Shown here: one piece after another, positions 43,789 through 56,523 of the stretch
Layout: every line of letters starts with the position of its first letter
Position numbering within the stretch: position 1 is the first letter of the stretch
Source of the DNA: Mucidula mucida
Taxonomy: Eukaryota; Basidiomycota; Agaricomycetes; Agaricales; Physalacriaceae
Length of the DNA: 64,000 bases
Direction: 5' to 3'
Assembly (NCBI GenBank): GCA_015501055.1
Contig: JADNYV010000072.1
Span: 62,001 to 126,000 of the forward strand
Position numbers and translations under genes: made by a program
The notes under the pieces: model-generated
Told to the model about the DNA's origin: nothing
Databases searched by the model: none
Seen by the model: the letters and a program-made list of their open reading frames with translations, nothing else

Positions 43789-45647
43789 TTAGTTCGCCAC
43801 AATATTAGTCGTCATAACATCAAGAGCAGCCAACTGTCCCCAGGTCGTGAAAGCCTGTGGTGGTCCCGCCCAGGCCGAAGAGTAAGATGTACCATTGGCG
43901 GCCAAGTCCAGAAGAGCGTTGTACTTAAACATTCGGTCAGTCACAAGGTTACTGACTAGTACCAAAGTAAATATACCTGGACGTCAGCGTAACTGTGTAT
44001 GAGAGTTCTCAAATCGTTGTTATTCGTCCTAGTAAACACTTCGCCTAGTGCACGTATGAAGACGGCTACACCAGAGACCCATCATCAGAACGAAGAATAA
44101 GAAAGACCAACAGCCGTACCTTTGAATCCAACACCATCGTTATTCGAATTCGGGCTGGCGCCCTCGGTGATAATACCGTTATCACCCTGCCATGCGCCCG
44201 ACTTGACACCCTTCGCCACTGTATTAACCATCCTGCGATATACACCGTCAGCACCCATTCGTTCGGCTCGTGGAACCCCACTCACAGAGAAGACCAAGCG
44301 GAGTCCCCAGTGACAGCCGCCAGCACGCTCAGCCCTTCAACAAACTTGCCGGTGTTGTAGGTGAACAACCAGTTCGCAGGCGAGCGCGAACAATCGTGCG
44401 CGTTGACCGAGTCGAGGACGATTCCGTCAGAGTTGATATTGAGGTTCTTGATCCAATTCGCGCTGGCGATAGCGGCGTTGGTGTACTTGGAGTCTCCAGT
44501 GGCTTCGCCAAGGAATGCGGAAAGGCTGGGGTTCGAATGAGTACTACGACGAGAATCAAGCGCAAGGATTTACGTTAAGTATAATCTGAAGAGGAGGAAT
44601 CAGGCAGGGTGCGTAATCGTAGAGTGCATTTGAGCGTACCCAGTGGTGACAGAGTTGACGCCTTGGTCATCGCTTGTCGGACGCTAGGTGTGCATGTTTA
44701 GTTATTAGTTCCTGATTTGAGAGCAAGACTAACCCAAAATACACCCCCAGCCATACTCTCTAACAGCTTCATGAGGATTTCTGCATAAAACGAGCTATCC
44801 CTAACTCACGTCCATCGCACGTCCCAGACAACGTGAACCCCTTATTCGGATTCGAGCCAGAATTTGCTTGATCTTGCGTGATGACACTAAGCATATGGAC
44901 GCGTCAATCGCAATTCGTCTCATAAGGGCATGCGCACTAATTCGAAACGTGGTTCCAGACATCAATCGCGTGGTTCAGAAGGTTATTGTCCTAGAAACCA
45001 GGTCGCGTTTAGAGCAAATCACTAGACGTTGAACACATACTCCATACGCTCGATACGCGTACACAGCGCTCTGAGCCCACCACATCGCGTCGTCATTGTA
45101 CTGCCCACAAATGAGGATGAGATGGTTGTCAAGAGAAGCAAGATGATTACCCTTGCGAACAGTCAGCGTTTTGTATCTGGTACTTAGGAGACGGCTACCC
45201 ACCCGTATTGATCGTAGTCAGCACGAAGGCCGAACACCGTGTTGAGCATGTTCACGACCTGTGCCTTGTTGGTCGTCCCTCCAGAGTAGTGGTCGGTGTT
45301 AGCCATCGCCGAGTAGACGTTGCCCGATTGCCAATAGCCTATGCCTGGAAACGCGTCGTTACAGTAAGCGATGAGGTGGCAGATCGGGTTCAGCGGGGCT
45401 CGCCGTTAAATTCGCCCGTGGCGGTGTTGAGCTGGGGCAAGATGGTATTGATGGCGGCTTGTGCGATGGAGATGCGTTCGCTGAGGGGACGCGAGTTGCT
45501 AAATTTCTAGGAAGCAGACCTTACTTAGTACAAGATGATGAGAGGACAAGAAATGGAACTCACCCGCCATGACAGCGGCACACCAAGATCCTGAGCATAG
45601 GTTGCCCCGAGCGAAAGGCTAATAAATAGAGAAGCTTTGAAAATCAT
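43789..45647 (-). CDS. Secreted GH76 family glycoside hydrolase (alpha-1,6-mannanase type)
   Basis: The ATG at 45647 starts a signal peptide (MIFKASLFISLSLGATYA), cut before QDLGVPLSW. Several 50-60-nt introns are needed. Ordered motifs are SERISIAQAAINTILPQLN, GYWQSGNVYSAMANTDHYSG, YDQYGYNDDAMWWAQSAVYA (GH76 catalytic neighbouring aspartates in the DD pair), HVSNYVITQDQANSGSNP, MAGGVFWRP, NAAIASANWIKNLNI, YNTGKFVEGLSVLAAVTGD, ITEGASPNSNNDG, FIRALGEVFTRT, and the end AWAGPPQAFTTWGQLAALDV. Length (~420 aa) matches the family. Such enzymes cut alpha-1,6-mannan outside the cell. This is the least damaged enzyme gene of the central region; every block I checked is in place, though I did not verify each splice site. 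Confidence 0.85.
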
Positions 45648-46449
45648 CGTTGGGAAGAAGGAAGCAATGCAGCGCAACGCTGAACGTGTTACCTTTATAC
45701 CATCACCTGAAACGTTTTTGGGACCCTGATCCAACGCGAGTTGTAACATCTCCAAACAGCCTTGAAGAAGGCTGGGAATACCGTCAGGAGGCCTCGTCGT
45801 GCATGCAGCGGTACAGGCAGGTGATTGAGGTGCATGAGGATGAGAGAGCTTCGGCATCATATTTCAGTTACCAGCATACGATGTGCAGCCTGGATTTCAA
45901 TGGACTGACGTCAAGGAGAAGGAACGGAGTGTGCATCACGATGTTCGTGTTTGACGCTGGTTTGACTGTAAATCCTGACGCGTGCTAAATATGTAGATGG
46001 GTCAGATATATAGGGTATCGCGGGTTGGCGAATCAGTTCTACAATCAAGCAAAGTCAGATGTCTAGTACACGAAAAGAACCATTATGAGAGCACCTAACA
46101 GAAATATCGGGCGTGACATTGAACGATTTGGCCTACATTCAGAATGACAAGTGAGCAGATGCAGTAGTACTTGATGTGCTAATCGATTCCGGTGATTGAT
46201 AAGCCTTTAGCCTTAGATAACAACACAGCAAGGGCATAGCCAGAACTAAATCCAAGTTCAATCTGATGATTGTTGGAGAAAGAGAAAGCAGTAACCCTAA
46301 CCCTAATTAGGTTACCTATTTTCGGACTTCCTGATTAGGACCAGGTTTGACATCATGCGAGGCGCGAGTGAGCGTCATCCTCGCCCACCTTGTCCTCCTA
46401 CCACCACCATCTCGCTTCGTCCGGCCATTCGACTACCATTTGGTCACAA
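45648..46449. other. Divergent intergenic region with telomere-like motif
   Basis: Between the GH76 start (minus) and the anoctamin start (plus), so both promoters lie here. No gene seen. The only notable item is the CCCTAA repeat at 46294-46305. Confidence 0.45.
46294..46305. repeat. Interstitial telomere-type motif
   Basis: Two CCCTAA units in a row, directly followed by an inverted TTAGG (ccctaattagg), near the centre of the inverted structure. Two units can arise by chance. Confidence 0.5.
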
Positions 46450-48547
46450 ATGCCTCCACGGGTCGACCTCGTTATCGTCATCCGGACGCTCCCAAAGCGG
46501 CGGTGGACAAATCGAAACAAGTCTTGGTTCAGCGCGCCCAAGAGGCGGAGAGGCAGTATACTCGGCTTGCCAAGGAGCTGAAGGAGAAGGTTTGAAAGTC
46601 GTCGCTAGGCGAGGAGAAGACGTCGGTGAAATCCTCGTTTTTGTTGGATGTTCAGACGAATTATTGACGTATGTTCATTCCTCGCGCACACTCAACCAGT
46701 TTGTATGCCATTTTTCGCGCTTTTTACTGATTTCTCGATAGGAAATCTTTTCCTCTTCATAATCCATCGTCTGCGGACCGTATCCACTTTGTTCACTCTC
46801 TCGTCACGTCGCTTGGGATTCGGCCAAAATGCATAGAATGGGACATGGTTGATAGCATCTTGTGTCTCCACGATACAGACTTTAACGACAAGTGGATACA
46901 CGCTTGGACATCTCGCTCTGCGTTCTCAACTTTCTCAGACAAAGTTATAAACAATCAGGTTCGTTCTATGAATTCGCAGCCTTTGCTTTATCTCACTTAT
47001 CATAGTTTGGACCCACGATTGCTCTCTATTTCACGTTCCTCAAAACTTACACCAATTTCCTTGTTGTTCCTGCTGTCCTTGGCCTTTCATCCTACTTCCT
47101 CGGCATGCCCTACTCGCCGCTCTATTCTGCTGCTCTGGTACTTTGGAGCGTGACGTTTGTCGAATGGTGGCGAGCGCAACAACCAGCTACCCAGTCAATA
47201 TCCTCCGAACAGAAATCGGAAACAGATTGGTGGCGCAAAGATCTTCGCAGGCTTACCAGTCTCCCCATGATTCTCCTTTCCGCATCGCTCCTTGTCACGC
47301 TCCTCACCTCCATCTTCGTATTTGAAGCATTCGTCACGAAACTCTACACCGGTCCTGGCCAGAAGATTGTGGGCTTCTCGCCGACGCTGATATTCGTCGT
47401 GCTCGTACCCAAATTCATGGCAGTGTATCAAGCTCTGGCTAAGAGATTGACACAATGGGAGTTGAACACCGATAACGAAGGCGGCGAGTTTGAGAAAGCG
47501 CGCACCAAGAAGGTCTTCTCCATGTCGGCACTCGTCGCTTATCTTGGGCTCGCCTTGAGCGCGTTTGTATACGTGCCATTCGGAGAGGGTGTCATGAACG
47601 TTGTCGAGGCGTACTTTTTGCCATTTCTCAGCGACTCTCATGCTGGCGAGGTGCACGCTGTGGCAACGTCGACTGCTGCGAAGTTGAATCCAAAACGGCT
47701 GGAGGAGCAGATGTTCGCGTACACTGTGACGAACCAGATCTCGAACACATTTATCGAAGTCGGACTACCTTTTGTGCTTCGCAAGGTAGAGGCCTGGAGA
47801 AGTGGCAAGAAACATGATGGAACGGCCTCGCCCAAGAAGCGTGTGGTGTTCGCTGACGAGCGACCGATAGAGGAAAGCGAACGCGTATTCCTGGAGCAGG
47901 TGCGCAAGGAGGTGGCCCTCCCCGAGTACGACCTGTTCAGCGACTACAGCGAGATGGTCACCCAGTTTGGATATATCGCGTTATGGAGCGCTGCGTGGCC
48001 GCTGGCAGGGGCCATGGCGCTTATCAACAATATTGTGGAGCTCCGTTCGGACGCGTACAAGATCGTGTCACATACGCGTCGGCCGCTTCCTTCATCGCAA
48101 TCTTCGCCTCCAACAATTGGCGCCTGGTTAGACGCGTTGGTCGCGCTTACTTGGCTGGGCGCTGTCATCAACGCAGCGCTGGTCTACATGTTCCATCCTT
48201 GGACGGATGCCCGAAAGTGTGCGTCGACGGTAGACAAGATGCATGAGGAGCTGTTCAACACAACGTTGAGCGGGGTCAAGCCTGTAGAGATGGATGACTA
48301 TGCGGAGGTGAAGGAGCTGATGAAGACGGCGCTGTTGATTGCGCTAGCGGCTTCTCATGGGTACTTGCTTGTTCGGGCGCTGGTGAGGCATGTTGTGGGT
48401 CGGATTGTGGCCACGTCTGTGAGGCCCTCCGTGTCTGCTTCTGTGTCGAGCAGTGGTGCGGGTGAGAAGGAGGATGTGCAGTGGTCGGCGTTCTGGGGAT
48501 ACGATGAGGGTGTCGATGAGATTCGGCGGGTCGTGAAGGAGGCATAG
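46450..48547 (+). CDS. Anoctamin-like (TMEM16/Ist2 family) membrane protein, two frame breaks in exon 1
   Basis: Exons 46450-46668, 46742-46958 and 47006-48547, ~670 aa. The cytosolic N-terminal domain reads MPPRVDLVIVIR, DKSKQVLVQRAQEAERQY, KVVARRGEDVGEILVFVGC. Across intron 2 comes the hallmark FGPTIALYFTFLKTYTNFLVV that begins the anoctamin membrane core. The core continues with VTFVEWWRAQQ, TSIFVFEAF, LIFVVLVPKFMAVYQALAK, LSAFVYVPF, and then PEYDLFSDYSEMVTQFGYI and AALWSAAWPLAG/NNIVELRSDAYKI, the conserved calcium-site and TM7-8 region. It ends in a soluble tail. Fungal members are lipid scramblases or ER-plasma-membrane tethers. Exon 1 changes frame near 46,490 and 46,592, each by one base; everything else is conserved, so consensus error is plausible. 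Confidence 0.82.
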
Positions 48548-48719
48548 ATCAACGGATAACTCAATGACACAGTTGAGCGATATGGACTTGAATCATACTG
48601 TATATTAGGTACCTCGTGTAATCTCGTTTTGAACGTGGCTCAAATGAAAGTACTTCTTGTCAAGGTCTTCATTGATATTGCAGATAAGAGCAGATGCCCC
48701 AAAGAATTTTCAATCGTAG

Positions 48720-49600
48720 AATCTTCAGTTATACATGGCTCCTCTGCGCGATTTAGCTACGAGTGCCGCGAGCATCATATCTACTGTTTTACGAAAGAGC
48801 CGCCTGCTCGTCGTCTCTCAGATTCTTCACCTCCGCAGCCTCGAATCTTATTCTCTACACCTCGCGGGGGACATGTTGCACAGTAATCGATATCGCTCCC
48901 CGCTGGGGAACGACTTCGATCCGCCACATCAAGTCCTCGAACCCGAGCACTATGCGCTGGAGATCAGGATCGGTCGTAGCGGGTTCGCGAGAGGTATGAT
49001 GAATCAATGAGTCTATTTTGGTGGAGACATCGACGCGTATGGCAGCGGTGAAGCTCAGATTGAATCGTCGATCGCTGGAAGCCCGATTGTTGAAGGGCGC
49101 GGAGTAGGTGGCATCGTGGATGCAGCTCTATGTGGGGGTGCACTAGAACGAGTTGTGCGCCCTGACGCAGGCGAGGATGGATGGTGGTTGTCGTAGACAA
49201 CCGTGTGTGAAGAACCGGCGTAGGGGACGGTCTTGCTCCTCGAACCGGGCATGACGAAGAAGAGGTGTTTTTGGAAGGTGGGACCATGAAGGACTTTAAG
49301 TATCGAGCTGACGGAATAGATACCTGTATAGCTCGCATATTGGCAGCGTCGACGTCCAATTTGCTGTAGAAGAATGCATATATCTTGTTACCTGACGGTG
49401 ATCCAAACTACGATTACGCCACAAGTATGACCTTCCCTGGGAGGCACAGTAATCATGTTTCGATGTCATGAGGATGACATCGGGACGACAGCAGGCTGGT
49501 AGCCCACATAGGAACGGCAAATGGGACAGCCATCCTGGAAGCGAACGATGGTTGTGAAGAGTGGTAGACGCTCGTCTTAACCTGATCTGCGCTCTACTAG
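48720..49600 (-). pseudogene. DUF6699 module copy C (broken)
   Basis: The gene remnant on the minus strand from about 49,252 (M-GSRSKTVPYAGSS) to about 48,730 matches copy A through the DPDLQ-type and REPAT regions. Frame changes and a deletion remove the TPNAPGAIR part. Its upstream flank is 49,260-49,560. In position and orientation it is the mirror partner of copy B. Confidence 0.8.
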
Positions 49601-49780
49601 CCTTCCCTTCAAACAGGAAATTCTCCAAAGACGAAGGGAAGAGGCATACATAGTGCTAGTCCAGACATAGCGCGGCCAGCCTGGAACACGATTTGCGGTA
49701 ATGAAGTGCACTGTATTGCGCACGGAAAATCTGGTAGGTGGGGGCATGCTGCATCTATTGAGTGAAATCAAAAGTCTTTA
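49560..49780 (-). repeat. Inner inverted segment X, right
   Basis: Mirror partner of 37560-37795 (see there). Confidence 0.75.
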
Positions 49781-50392
49781 TTGATTCCTGCAGACTTTTT
49801 ATTATACAAACTAAGTAGATAGTTTCTCTGAACGAACCAGGGTTAGAGTACGTACTACAGTAGTACTGAACTTGTGCACTTGCACGAAAACTACTATGAG
49901 TTGGCACGGGTGAAGGCACCCACGCGATTCTTGCTTTTGAACGATTTCGCACGGGCGCAGTGCACTAAGGGTATACATTTGCACTCCGATCAGCGCGCCA
50001 TTGATTACTATATAGTAACCAGATTATCTGTTTGAACGACCTCCAGGCTTTCTACCAGTATTGATTCTGAAGTGTACTGACAGACTAAGCCGAAGCGAGT
50101 AATTCTTGAGAAGTTTGTGAAATTCATCGTCTCCTTCGCCGTAGAAACAATGTGCTCGGTGCTGGGCTAAACCATTTGTGCTGCGTCTGTGGACGGTTCC
50201 ACAAGGGATTATACCGGTCCTATTTTGGCAGCGTCCACAGTCCAGAAAAGGCAACCAGACTTTGGCATTGTTTGTTTTTGGTAACACGCCCACGTGTACG
50301 GACCTTTCTCTTTCTCGATCACCCATTGTCGAGCCCATTGTTGGCCCGTTTCGTCCACTTTCTGCGCAGTCACGTTACAACAAGGCAATCGG

Positions 50393-50399
50393 TATAAAA
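50393..50399 (+). promoter_or_regulatory. TATA box of third FunK1 gene
   Basis: TATAAAA 54 nt before the TG-start at 50453, followed by a pyrimidine-rich initiator/leader (ctctctccatcttcccccc). Confidence 0.6.
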
Positions 50400-50452
50400 T
50401 GCTGCTGCTCTACGCTCTCTCCATCTTCCCCCCTTCATCCCATTCGACAGAC

Positions 50453-53130
50453 ATGGCTCGCAAGCTCAGATCTCAAGCAAGGCGTGACTACAATGAATTA
50501 GACGACGAATCTCTCCTCCCCACGTCAGGGCAGTATACGTTTCCACCACCCAGCTCACGTCCCACAACGCCGACCTCTGTGCAGCAGATGAAGAGCAGCA
50601 ATAATGTCAGACTGTCCAGCATGGACGTGGATAGCACACCTGGTGCCCGTGGTTCAGCCACTTTGACGGCTTACGAGGAGCGCCTTGACAAGGAAGACGC
50701 CAATTACTACCGCCAGAACTACAAGGCCTATATCGAAGAAGACTTGGATCATAATCGAGTCTACGTCCCCGCCGACGATTTTCTCCGGGTGGTATTTAAT
50801 GTGACTTTCGAGGCTCGGCACGACGTCCGCTACCAAGCGTTGATAGAAGCCATATCGACAGACAAAGCCTTCGCTCGTGCATGGAGTGGATATCTCGGCT
50901 GCTGCAGTGACAACCGTACCGGCCCAAGGACAGAGAAAATCCTCTACGACTCACGCGTCGATGTTTACAACGCCGCCTTGGAATATCTAGACAAGCATTA
51001 CCCAGACGACGTCGCTCCAGAGGATCGCATCCGTTTCTACAAAAATGATCCTGTTCGACTCAAGTACGGTGTCTACGCCGATGGCGTCAGTCCCGACCTT
51101 GGATACGTGTATCAGCAGCTGTTGTTGCTTAAGACGGCACGCTCTCCGATCTGCGTAGGAGAACCCTTGGTGCGGCCATGCTTGTTGGAGTAGAGGAGAT
51201 GAAAGCGCGAGATGGAACGTTGCTATATGGTAATCTTGCACGGTTTAGGACCGTGAAGACTCAGATGCCAGTCGGTATGTTGTCATTCTCACTAGGTCAA
51301 CATCTACTGATACGTCTTTAGGGTTCGAAGGGGTCCAGGACCTGAAGCAAGACATCATAGGTATCCCCGAAGAAACCGATGGCACAGGAATTCCATTGGA
51401 GGACGAGGAGGAGCTAGACTCCGAGGCTGACGAAGACGCCGACACGGCTGACCCGGAGCCTGGTAGCATGAAGAGGAAACAACTTCGTGACCACCATTCA
51501 GCTACTCCCAAGGTCGCGCGCATGGGCGAGAGCCAAAGGCTTCCGGTCAGATCGCCAAGGAAGCTGACGGACGTCCAGGTTCAATGTGCTAGCTACGCCA
51601 TGGAAGCCCTTTCCCTCACTCCCCTGCGCTCGCACTTTATCATGTCACTTGTCGACCGAACTCGCTTGCAGCTCATGTATTATGATGCCTCCGTCATTAT
51701 GGTCGCGTCGCCTGTTGACATGTCCACTGCAGAAGGCAAAGCCTTCTTCCTCTCGATGGTCATTGCCCTCCGCCGCATGAACTCTGTGGACCGCGGTTTC
51801 AGGAGCATCATCCACGACCACAGGAAATTCACACACAAGCTAGGATACATGGCGACGCAGTTGGGAGCCACCAAAGGCGATCGTGTCTGGTCCAATCTCT
51901 TGAAGAATATGGTTTTGCAGACTGAGATTGGAGCATACGTTATCGTCGAAGTTCTGTTCCGCCAGGCCGGTCTCGTGGCCGCCTCACCTACGTCGTCAAA
52001 GCCCACCACCAGGATCGTCCCACTGAGACCGTCTTATCAAGATCAGTTGCCCAAGCTTGTCGCGAGAGCCAGAGGAGAAACTGGTCAACGCCGCGCGAGA
52101 CGCCGCGATTGAGATTGGCGGGGAGAGTCACTGGGTGCTCAAGCATCTTCCGAAGATCCTACACGCACAGGATATCGAGACCACCCCAGGGTCTACCCAA
52201 GATCGCGTTGCTTCCTTCCTGAACAAGGAGGCTTCCTACGTCGACGGAGGAAAGTACCATTACGAGTATCGCACGCTCCATATCGTCATATTGGAGGAGT
52301 TGTTTTCGATCAACAAGTTACCGTGCGCGTCTGATTTCGCGCAAGTGTTTTTCGACGTTCTTAATTGTACGTTTTTAAGCCCTTGATACCATGTTACTCA
52401 CTTAGTTGTAGGTCACAAATGGCTCCACGATGTCCCCCGTATCTTGCACCGCGATATTAGCATGAGTAACATCATGTATCGTTACCACGATGGCGCTGTA
52501 TGCGGCGTTCTGAACGATATGGATCTCTCCTCCCTCGTAGCCGACCTCGAGCAGCAAAAGGCGACATCTTTTATGCGCACTGGCACGCCGCCTTTCATGG
52601 CAGTGGACTTGCTCGGCTCTCACAAGAGCGGGACCGTACACCTCTATCGACACGATCTAGAGTCGCTCTTTTATGTTATGCTGATCCTTTCTACCCGCCA
52701 TCGCATATCATACGATGGCATACCTCGGGCCAATAATCTAGTCAAACGCGTTGCGCCGCCATTTAGTGAATGGTTCAAATCCTCCCTCACGTGGGAGCAG
52801 CTAGGTGCCGCCAAAGACCGTTTAATCTTCAAGGGCTTTCCTAGTGATGACCCTACAATGAATACCGACACGCTCTTCCCCCCTGATTCCACCTTCATCG
52901 GTTTCAAAAACTGGATGGTCCGCCTTAGACACATCATGTACCGCGGATTCAACGCGCATGTGGAGTACAAGAACGAGGTTGACCTAGTGGCCGAGGGTGT
53001 TGAACTTCATTCAAAGGCTGTTGATAAGGAAACCCTGGGCGGGAACATCCAGTATTCCTCATTTTTCAATGTGATGAAGTCCTTCGCGGGCAAAGCTCTT
53101 CGCGCTCCGCCTGTGAACCTTGATACGTAG
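50453..53130 (+). CDS. FunK1 protein kinase, third copy, two probable frameshifts
   Basis: Starts MARKLRSQARRDYNELDDE with a disordered Pro/Ser-rich leader. Introns lie at 51275-51321 and 52367-52411. FunK1 landmarks are an acidic insert (EDEEELDSEADEDADTADP), the SFIMSLVDRTRLQLMYYDAS-type block (FIMSLVDRTRLQLMYYDAS here), VIALRRM, the catalytic HRDISMSNIMY, NDMDLSS at the DFG position, GTPPFMAVDLL, YRHDLESLFYVML, and the C-lobe to FAGKALRAPP. Frame changes near 51,140 and 52,050 each need a one-base correction and are not introns. The family is Agaricomycete-specific, with targets unknown. It is diverged from the two arm copies and lies between inner segment X and the right arm, with no mirror partner on the left. 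Confidence 0.8.
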
Positions 53131-53779
53131 ACCTTGATACATTGTAGACTACTTGTATGGAATATCGTGATGATCGTTACTTTGTTTTGTTCACAATTAC
53201 CAGAGATTTCTTGCAGATAGGTGACCTCCACGTCAAGGATCTACCCGAAGAAGACAGCTTGACCACACAAATTTGATTAAAGCGAACCTGGAGGCTGTCT
53301 TGCGGCGCACGGGTCTCACATATCACGGCGTGTCACGTCTCTTTGTCTGTTACCACTGCAAACAAGCTCTGCTAGGAAAAACTCTCATTTCAGGTCAGTG
53401 ATTGATACTTGATATAACGTTGGAATTCATTAATTTCATACATGTCAAACACGCGCGAAATGACAGTCGAAAGAAACCGCTGGCAAAGGGTAATCCGTAG
53501 ATGACCTTTGCTACGCCGGTCGGTAGTATTGAACAACTTACATTTGTCTGAGATGGTGACTTGTCAGAACCCGAATCAAGAAGCATCTTCAGCGCTTGAA
53601 AGTGATGATTGATTGTCAAGGAGCGAAGTCCAGCCCGAAGTTTCCGAGGTAAAGATCAAGAGCTGGCGAGTAGAAATTCAGAGACAGTTAGAACAAAGAG
53701 GACATCGTGTACAAAATGAGATCATAAACCAAAAGACATGTACTGTACATAAATGGCTAGCAAGCCGCTCTAGACGATC

Positions 53780-56523
53780 TCACTTCTTCGACTTCTTTCT
53801 TTTCGCGTTGTGGACGACCTCCTCCTCCTCATCCAATTGTGACACGAAACGTTGAGAGCTGCGTATCAGGTTTCCTCCCATACCGTCCACGCGGCCCAGC
53901 GACATGTTCGAGTCCATTGCCTCTATCTTGCGCTTCGTCGCGTAGCTTAAATCCTTGGGATAGCACAGGTTGAGGTGCTCATCGGAGGTGTTGGAAGGGA
54001 TTCGATCCGCATACTCTCGGAGGGTCTCATGGAACCAGGTCGTGCTACCCTCCATGTTGTTCTTGGCGGTCACATATTTGTAGTACGGGTTGACCTTGAC
54101 TGGTCCAGAATCAGGACCAAACATCTGCAGCAGACCTTCATACGCGCTTCGCTGCTCTTCGGAGATGTCCTCGGCGTCAACGTATCGGTAAACCAGCGAA
54201 TTGGCCAACTCGTGGAGTAGGTCGTTCATTTCCTGAATGTGGAAGATGACGCTTCTCGATTGTGCCAACTCCTTCAAAATCGCCAATTTTGGCAGGCCTA
54301 GCGGTGACTTGCCCACGTCTCGATAATTGATGCCGCTAGCATCGAAACACGAGTCTGGGACCTCGTAGAGCTCGGTCTCCGATAGGTTTTGCCTGAGGTA
54401 ACGGAGAGCGACGTAGAAGAGAACCCAAAAGGCAGACTCCCTGTCGTTGATCACGCTATGAGTGACTGTTTGTTTTCCTGCATCATCGCCTGCGCCACGA
54501 CGTCCCATGAGCAAATGGACTGATACGAACTGCCAGGTGCCCTGTCGAAAATGAGTAAGACGAAACTATCGCAGGACGAAGAAAACGTACCATTCTCCCA
54601 GGACGATGGGTAATTTCGTTGGAATCTAGCACCAGGCAGAGATCCCAATCGATCAAAATGCCTCGGTCTTTGGCTATCATGATATTGCCGACGCTGATAT
54701 CCCGGTGAAGGATATGCACACGATCAAATGCTTGCTGCGCAGCTAAGAAACTGGTCAGACGAAAGTCCTGATGCACCGAATCAAAAATACACACCTTTCA
54801 TGGCGTCCGCGATACATAGCACCAAGGTTTTGCAGCTCACAAATGTGGTGAGATCTCTTGCGACGGTGCGAAGGAAGATGCGATGACATTGAAGGGGTCT
54901 TTTGAGGTGATGGTAAGAGCGTCCATCTGGAAGGGCTCGGGAATGTGGCAGGAAGCAGGATTCCTGTGTCCTGGTCACTAGACCAACAACATCGCCGCCA
55001 GCCTCCATCTTCGCGACATGCTCAACCTTTTTCTCTTCCAATAGGCGATATATATTGGCCTCTGGTCTGGTTTGCTTGGATTCCTCCCGCCAATAATCCT
55101 TCATGAAGAAGACCCCGGATGGCTTTTTGGCCGAATCATTATCACCGCTGGCCGAAGGCTCTCCAAGTGAGGCATTCTCGGAGGAGCCTGCCTCGTCGCA
55201 TACATCCGCCTCCTGTTCAGCGTTGTCTTGCTCGCTCGGTGAATCCACGGCAGGATCATAAGCTAGACTGTGGCGAGTAGATCGACAGAAGGGAGAGATG
55301 CAGCCCCAATGGAATTTAGGAACGGGAACAATGAATTCTCGTTCCTTCCCATCAAAGTTGACTTTCATAAGAAAAATGCCTTTGGGGCCGGACCGGGATC
55401 ACGATAATGTGCTTTGGCATCACAATACAACATTTCGGCGGAGTAGAGGGCAAACTGCTTTTTGGCCTTTGCGACGCGAGGATCCTTGTCGGAGTCGAGG
55501 CGAGTGACATTGGGGTCCAGGCCACGCTGTTCGTTGGTGAGCTGCGCAAAGCGCTGATAAAATTTGAAGAGAATCAGCGACTGCTGTGTGTCCTTTTTCT
55601 TCCCGCCAGTGTAATTGAAGCGGCGAGTGACAATGGACCCGCGGCGATCCCATTGAATCAAGCGAGCATAAGGGCCAAAGACGACAACGGTAAAGAGGTG
55701 ACTGCGGAACATCAAGGTCATTGTGGTCGCCGCGTAGACACAAATCTGCCCGTGAGTGTGCGTGCCGTTCTTGGTGGGGTTTTCTGACGGAAACTTATTC
55801 TCTGGGATAGGCTCATCCTTGTCCATGTCAACGTCGCCCTTCTCTTCCCCGACCTCCTGCTCTTCAACTTTAGTGGCTTCCCCGTCATCCTTGAACGGGT
55901 CATACTGTGCGCTCGGCTTGAGCTTGACTTGCGACTGCATACGATCGAAGGCTGTGGCTGATGTGGGGCACTCAGCAGTGAGGTATTGGCCAATATCAAC
56001 CGCCATGCCGTAGCAATTTGGATCTCCCTTTGCAGAGTGGCTTGCAAACGTGGTAGTGATGGTAGCGGGGGTGGAAGTCTCCGCCGGATCGAAAGAGGTG
56101 CACCATCCTTTGAAAGCGTCGATCTGGAATTGCTCATACATGAGCATTGCACTGTGTTGGGGCAAGAATATAACATACATATTTGGGGTACATCACGTGC
56201 TCCGTTTGTGAACCAACTGGTACACTCGTGAGTGAGGCTATCTGTTCGGGCGTGGGGACGCTATTCTCGTAGTCATCGGTGGTTGTTTCGTTCCAAGGGA
56301 GAAACTCGTCCAAGAATACATGAGGATCAATGCCAACAAGATGACGACCACGAGTTTCTTCAGCAATATCGAGGTAGTGGGTGTCCATGTCTGTAATGGA
56401 CGCAGAGAATCCCGGGTGGCCAGCACTCTTCTTGATGACCGGAGTCTGCTGTGCGGTGATGGGGATGTGAGGTTTCAACGGAGGAGTGCGCGGTGATTGA
56501 GGAGGAGATGCGTTATCTTCCAT
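53780..56523 (-). CDS. FunK1 protein kinase, right-arm copy, single frameshift
   Basis: From the ATG at 56523 (MEDNASPPQSPRTPP), introns fall after MYPKY, after ADAMKG/before AAQQAFDR, and after THRPGRM (before GTWQFVSVHLLMG). Motifs are HILHRDISVGNIMIAKDRG, DWDLCLVLDS, GTWQF, RESAFWVLFYVALRYL, and a C-terminal basic tail (HNAKRKKSKK). Length is ~730 aa. Compared with the left copy it keeps the Arg codon and lacks the retrotransposon, but one A is missing near 55,367 (ctta-tgaaa against cttaatgaaa), which ends the frame about half-way. If that base is a consensus error, this is the functional member of the pair. Confidence 0.85.

Noticed and set aside
45650..45988. 112-aa plus-strand ORF upstream of GH76
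   Set aside because: Overlaps the GH76 promoter; no recognisable motif and no conservation evidence in the window.
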